Shown here: positions 58,527-61,857 of the stretch, piece after piece
How positions within the stretch are numbered: position 1 is the stretch's first letter
How the letters are laid out: each line of letters begins with the position of its first letter
Notes under the pieces: generated by a model
Databases searched by the model: none
Seen by the model: the letters and a program-made list of their open reading frames with translations, nothing else
Told to the model about the DNA's origin: nothing
Translations under genes and position numbers: made by a program
Origin: JBEVJC01 sp040510375
GTDB taxonomy: Bacteria; Bacteroidota; Bacteroidia; Chitinophagales; Chitinophagaceae
Assembly: GCA_040510375.1 (NCBI GenBank)
Contig: JBEVJC010000005.1
Span: 1-61,857, forward strand
Length of the DNA: 61,857 bases
Direction: 5' to 3'

Positions 58527-59669
58527 ATGAGCGGACCGTTTCAATACATGCTGCTGGTCGTTACTTCCATTGTGCTTGCTATAATCGGGTTGATCCTGCT
58601 GGCGAATTTCAAACGGTTGTTCCGGAAACTCCGGCCCGAATGGCTTCGCAAAATGGTTGTTGTATGGCTGATCTTCCTATGTTTTGTTATAGCACTTGCT
58701 CCGATCAACGGACAACTGATCTATGCCATTGAGAAACAGGGATGGTTTCACGTGGTGATCGGTGAACTGATCCTGGTTACGGCGTATTCCATCCTGGTGT
58801 TTAATACGGCAAGGATTATTGCTGAACACCGGGTATTTGACCGGCTTTCCTTTGTGACCCGCAACCTGCTGGTAATGGTGTCGATCATCATTACCACGAT
58901 CGGTGTAACCCTGATAATGCATGTGCTTAATCCCGACGCCACCGGTGAATTACTGAAGTATACCCTTCTTGTTAATTCCTATTTCAGCATCGCTGCAGGT
59001 CTTGTATTTATCCTGGTGAGTTATCTCAATATCGAACAGAAGCGGCGTTTTGATGAAAAGGAACTGGAGCTTAGCCGGCTCCGTGAATTAAAATCAAGGG
59101 CTGAACTGGAAGCATTGTCTTCCAAAGTAAATCCCCATTTCCTGTATAATTCGCTGAACTCAATTGCAGAGCTGGCCCTGCTGGACGGGCGTAAAGCGCG
59201 GAAGATGACGATTGCCCTGGCCGACCTGTTTCGGTATTCAATGAATTATTCGGGAAGTAATTATTCGACCCTCAGAGAGGAACTGGAAATGACCGAGCTG
59301 TACCTTCAGATTGAAAAAATCCGGTTCGAAGACCAGCTTAACTATTCAGTGAAGATGGATGAAACACTGGCCAGTCTGCTGGTGCCGCGTTTTATCCTGC
59401 AACCACTGGTGGAGAATGCGGTGAAACACGGTCTGCGGGTTACCGGCCAGATGACCGAAATCAGTATTGTTGTAGATCGGAAAGGGCAGGGGGTGGTTAT
59501 CAGTATAGCAGATAATGGCCCGGGTTTCCCGGATGAACTCAGTGCAGGTTATGGTGTAAAAAGTGTGTATGATAAAATGGACCTGCTGTATCCCCAGTCA
59601 TACGATATTTATTTTATGAACAAACCCGAAAAAAAAGTCAGTATACATTTTCATAAACTAACCGGATGA
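58527..59669 (+). CDS. LytS-type sensor histidine kinase
   Basis: A 380-aa inner-membrane sensor kinase. Four to five hydrophobic segments lie in residues 5-165 with almost no periplasmic domain. A coiled linker (172-198) leads to the His_kinase domain with the phosphoacceptor VNPHFLYNSLNSI (His204). The HATPase core has PLVENAVKHGL and ADNGPGFP. It overlaps the following LytTR regulator by 4 bp (ATGA), so the two are translationally coupled. The input signal is unknown; the membrane helices may sense a lipid or small ligand. Confidence 0.93.
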   Translation: MSGPFQYMLLVVTSIVLAIIGLILLANFKRLFRKLRPEWLRKMVVVWLIFLCFVIALAPINGQLIYAIEKQGWFHVVIGELILVTAYSILVFNTARIIAEHRVFDRLSFVTRNLLVMVSIIITTIGVTLIMHVLNPDATGELLKYTLLVNSYFSIAAGLVFILVSYLNIEQKRRFDEKELELSRLRELKSRAELEALSSKVNPHFLYNSLNSIAELALLDGRKARKMTIALADLFRYSMNYSGSNYSTLREELEMTELYLQIEKIRFEDQLNYSVKMDETLASLLVPRFILQPLVENAVKHGLRVTGQMTEISIVVDRKGQGVVISIADNGPGFPDELSAGYGVKSVYDKMDLLYPQSYDIYFMNKPEKKVSIHFHKLTG

Positions 59670-60430
59670 GCCAGTTATTTAACGCATTGATTGTAGATGA
59701 TGAACCCGGGGCCAGGCGCCTGATGCGAAGTCTGCTGGAAGCGCATAACGACCAGGTGCGTGTGATAGGTGAAGCAGACAGCGGTGAGGAAGCAGTAACA
59801 CAGATTGGGCTGTTGAAGCCGGACCTGGTTTTCCTTGATATCCAGATGTCGGGTATGACTGGCTTCGATGTACTGGAACAACTCGTGGTGCAGCCCTATG
59901 TAATCTTCACCACTGCATTTGAGCAATACGCTATGCGTGCGTTTGATACCCTTTCGGTTGATTATCTTTTAAAACCCATCCGGGAAGAACGGCTGGCACA
60001 GAGTATGGAAAAGCTCCGGTTATTCGGCAGGGTGAAAGAAAGTATTGATGTAAATGCATTGCAGCAACTGATAAAAAAACTGCAACCAATTACTCCTGCT
60101 GTTGCCCTGACCATCCGTACCGGTGATAAAATCACCCTGGTCAGGTATGAGGAAATCGCGTACCTGGAAGCACAGGATAAATATGTGTGTATCCACCAGA
60201 TGGACGGTCAGAAATACTTATCCGATCTGTCGCTCAACCGCCTGATGGAGATGTTGCCCGCCAACTTTTTCCGTATTCAGAAATCATATATTATCAATCT
60301 GGACAAGATCCGGGAAATGTACCGGCATCTCAATGGCAGGTATTTGTTTTCAATGAATGATAAGACCAATACCAGGCTTACATCCGGAAGAACATATACC
60401 GAAGTAATCCGTCAGCGGTTCAATCTCTGA
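59666..60430 (+). CDS. LytTR-family response regulator
   Basis: A 254-aa two-component regulator. The receiver domain (1-120) has the acidic pair in IVDDEPGARR, the phospho-Asp58 in VFLDIQMSGMTG, Thr in FTTAF and Lys in DYLLKPIREE. The LytTR DNA-binding domain (about 148-252) contains IAYLEAQDKYVCIH, then FFRIQKSYIINLDKI. It is coupled by overlap to the upstream LytS-type kinase, its cognate partner. The 3' end (FNL-stop) is followed by a 58-bp tandem array that repeats the end of the gene. The target may include the outer-membrane receptor gene downstream, but no evidence is visible. Confidence 0.94.
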   Translation: MSQLFNALIVDDEPGARRLMRSLLEAHNDQVRVIGEADSGEEAVTQIGLLKPDLVFLDIQMSGMTGFDVLEQLVVQPYVIFTTAFEQYAMRAFDTLSVDYLLKPIREERLAQSMEKLRLFGRVKESIDVNALQQLIKKLQPITPAVALTIRTGDKITLVRYEEIAYLEAQDKYVCIHQMDGQKYLSDLSLNRLMEMLPANFFRIQKSYIINLDKIREMYRHLNGRYLFSMNDKTNTRLTSGRTYTEVIRQRFNL

Positions 60431-60545
60431 ATCAGCTACATCATTCTGTCAATCGTCAGTTGTGTTCAGCCAGAGCTTCAATCTCTGAAGCAGCGACCAC
60501 TTTATTCCAATCGACAGTTTTGTTGAGCCAGTAGTTCAAATTATC
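60419..60545 (+). repeat. 58-bp tandem repeat overlapping the LytTR gene stop codon
   Basis: TTCAATCTCTGA, which includes the stop codon, recurs at 60477, and TTCAA again at 60535, all at exact 58-bp spacing. The two full units are about 70% identical, so the duplication is old or has diverged fast. Confidence 0.8.
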
Positions 60546-60713
60546 GGGAAACACTACTTTCCACCAATCCTCCCTGGTTGCCACTCATCCCAAACCACCT
60601 GGTTGTTGTAACCAGATAAAGTCCTGTGCGTCCAAGTGCATGTACTTTATTTCTGATCATTGTTCCGACTGTCCACTCATCCCTGATATTTACCGTTCAG
60701 TATTTAACAATGA

Positions 60714-60730
60714 ACTATGCAATGCAAAGT
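60714..60730. promoter_or_regulatory. 17-bp operator-like dyad overlapping the receptor promoter
   Basis: ACT-A-TGCA-A-TGCA-A-AGT reads ACT-T-TGCA-T-TGCA-T-AGT on the other strand, so it is a perfect dyad apart from the three W positions. It ends 3 nt before the -7 box, a position suited to a repressor. Confidence 0.5.
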
Positions 60731-60733
60731 ACC

Positions 60734-60741
60734 TAATTTTG
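60734..60741 (+). promoter_or_regulatory. -7 element of the receptor gene
   Basis: TAATTTTG, a perfect TAnnTTTG, with a predicted leader of about 36 nt to the ATG at 60783. There is no TTTG at -33, consistent with a regulated promoter. Confidence 0.5.
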
Positions 60742-60782
60742 AGTTGTAATTAACAAAGACAAGTACTAAAACCAAACCGATC

Positions 60783-61857
60783 ATGAGATATTTTTTAAAC
60801 CTATTGACTCTCAGCATTTTAACATTGCTCAGTGTCGCTGCATCCGCACAGCAAAACACCGGATCCATCAGTGGAACCATCATTGATGGGAGCAGTAAGA
60901 TCATTGAGGCCGCCACAATCAAATTACTTCGGTCCACCGATTCCGCCCTGGTTAAAATGGCTGTAGCCGATAAAACCGGAAAATTTGAGTTCGCCGACCA
61001 GGCTTTCGGGACCTATTTAGTAATGGTTTCGGCCGTCGGTCACGAGACAGCATATTCTGAAAAAACGGAAATCAGTTCCTCAGTACCATCCATTGTCCTG
61101 AAAACAATTGAACTGGTGCCCCAGGCAAAAGCCATGTCAGCAGTAACAGTTACTTCAAAAAAACCTTTTATTGAACAGAAGGCCGGTAAAATGGTACTGA
61201 ATGTGGATGCTTCCCCAACAAGCGGTGGTATGACTGCCCTGGAGCTTCTGGAGAAGTCGCCCGGTGTAACAGTCGACAACGACGGTAATATCAGCCTGAA
61301 GGGTAAACAGGGTGTATTGATCCTGATTGATGGCAAGCCCACCTATATGAGTGGTGCAGATCTTACAGCACTCCTGAAAAGCATGCAGAGCAGCAATCTG
61401 GACCAGATTGAGATCATGACCAATCCACCCGCAAAATATGATGCAGCAGGTAATTCGGGTATCATCAATATCAAGACAAAAAAAGGTGTGGTCAAGGGTA
61501 TGAATGGTAATGCCAACCTTGGATATACACAGGCATTATACAGTCGTTTCAATGGTGGTGTAAACCTTAATTACCGGAACAACAAACTGAACATATTCGG
61601 TGGATATAATGCGGGTACCTACGAAGGGTTTAACCGCCTGGAAATTGATCGCCGTATTTACGGACCGGACAAAGTAACGTTGTCCCAGACTATCGACCAG
61701 GTATCACGCCCGCATTACGACGGGGTGTATCATAGTGGTAAACTGGGAATGGATTACAATTTTACAAAGAAGGATGTAGCTGGTTTTGTAATCAACAGTA
61801 ACTTTAATAATAACAACGAGGATCCACAGAGTAATTCTTTTATCCGCGATGCCAATG
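60783..61857 (+). CDS. TonB-dependent-receptor-like outer-membrane beta-barrel protein, 5' part
   Basis: The frame is open from the ATG at 60783 to the end of the window (358 codons), so the gene is cut. It begins with a signal peptide (LLTLSILTLLSVAASAQ), then a carboxypeptidase-regulatory-like domain (about 26-105; GSISGTIIDGSSKIIEAATI), then a plug domain (about 110-225) with ALELLEKSPGVTVDNDGNIS and GVLILIDGKPTYMSGADL. Barrel strands follow. This is the architecture of the outer membrane beta-barrel family (OMP_b-brl_3) common in Bacteroidota, related to TonB-dependent receptors. The substrate is unknown. The palindrome at its promoter suggests repression by a nearby or distant regulator. 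Confidence 0.9.
   Translation, partial: MRYFLNLLTLSILTLLSVAASAQQNTGSISGTIIDGSSKIIEAATIKLLRSTDSALVKMAVADKTGKFEFADQAFGTYLVMVSAVGHETAYSEKTEISSSVPSIVLKTIELVPQAKAMSAVTVTSKKPFIEQKAGKMVLNVDASPTSGGMTALELLEKSPGVTVDNDGNISLKGKQGVLILIDGKPTYMSGADLTALLKSMQSSNLDQIEIMTNPPAKYDAAGNSGIINIKTKKGVVKGMNGNANLGYTQALYSRFNGGVNLNYRNNKLNIFGGYNAGTYEGFNRLEIDRRIYGPDKVTLSQTIDQVSRPHYDGVYHSGKLGMDYNFTKKDVAGFVINSNFNNNNEDPQSNSFIRDAN

Larger units (their letters stand above)
60431..60782. other. Intergenic region before the receptor gene
   Basis: A 352-bp stretch. It contains the 58-bp repeats at its left end, then featureless sequence, then the dyad and promoter of the receptor gene at 60714-60741. No small gene is apparent. Confidence 0.5.

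Overview
The window looks like a chromosomal segment of a Bacteroidota bacterium, probably of the Chitinophagaceae type. The evidence is a PorP/SprF plus type-B sorting-domain adhesin cassette (type IX secretion), a PUR-alpha-like DUF3276 protein, GIN-domain (DUF2807) and OMP_b-brl outer-membrane proteins, LytS/LytTR signalling, and repeated -33/-7 promoters of the Bacteroidota form TTTG-N19-TAnnTTTG with very short leaders and no Shine-Dalgarno sequences. The family-level placement is an inference from gene content.

Layout. 1-8650 is mostly housekeeping: the secY 3' end, map, an HI0933/BaiN-like flavoprotein, a minus-strand envelope trio (acyltransferase, PagL-like deacylase, DUF2807 lipoprotein), rpsA and a second acyltransferase. 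8700-14311 is bounded by two near-identical tRNA-Ser genes (UGA and CGA). Between them lie a DJ-1/PfpI protein, a DUF1275 membrane protein, a GyrI-like gene fragment, response regulators with a degenerate kinase, a 5'-truncated histidine kinase and a phosphonatase-like HAD hydrolase. 14424-16502 holds an XRE/pentapeptide-repeat regulator and an exported alpha/beta hydrolase.

16618-26301 is the most unusual part. A LuxR-type regulator is followed by five tightly packed genes. They encode an 847-aa helical protein of unknown family, a HExxH zincin-like protein, a small coiled-coil protein, a 455-aa unknown and a 1175-aa protein with two amidase_2 domains plus a possible lysozyme-like domain. 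None has an evident signal peptide, and three share an N-terminal [S/T]PF motif. I could not assign the set to a named system; it is my best candidate for an undescribed one.

26611-40842 is an accessory redox, detoxification and catabolic cluster: two SDRs lacking the catalytic Tyr, enoyl-CoA hydratase, a thioredoxin-like protein with CxxW, UPF0173 hydrolase, cupin, epoxide hydrolase, a GOB-like subclass B3 metallo-beta-lactamase with Gln at the first zinc position, an OFA-type MFS carrier, a Crp/Fnr regulator, GMC oxidoreductase and a quinone-oxidoreductase-like protein. It contains a perfect ATGTGA-N6-TCACAT dyad.

40929-52395 is an operon for a 2562-aa repeat adhesin with a type-B C-terminal domain, its PorP/SprF partner and an OmpA-family protein. 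53156-61857 carries an ABC exporter, the DUF3276 protein, ltaE-pgi, a LytS/LytTR pair and the start of an outer-membrane beta-barrel receptor that runs off the window.

A recurring oddity is that four genes (DUF2807, epoxide hydrolase, B3 lactamase, LytTR regulator) are followed by short tandem copies of their own 3' ends (periods 67, 76, 97 and 58 bp). The amidase gene ends in an in-frame 48-bp array.
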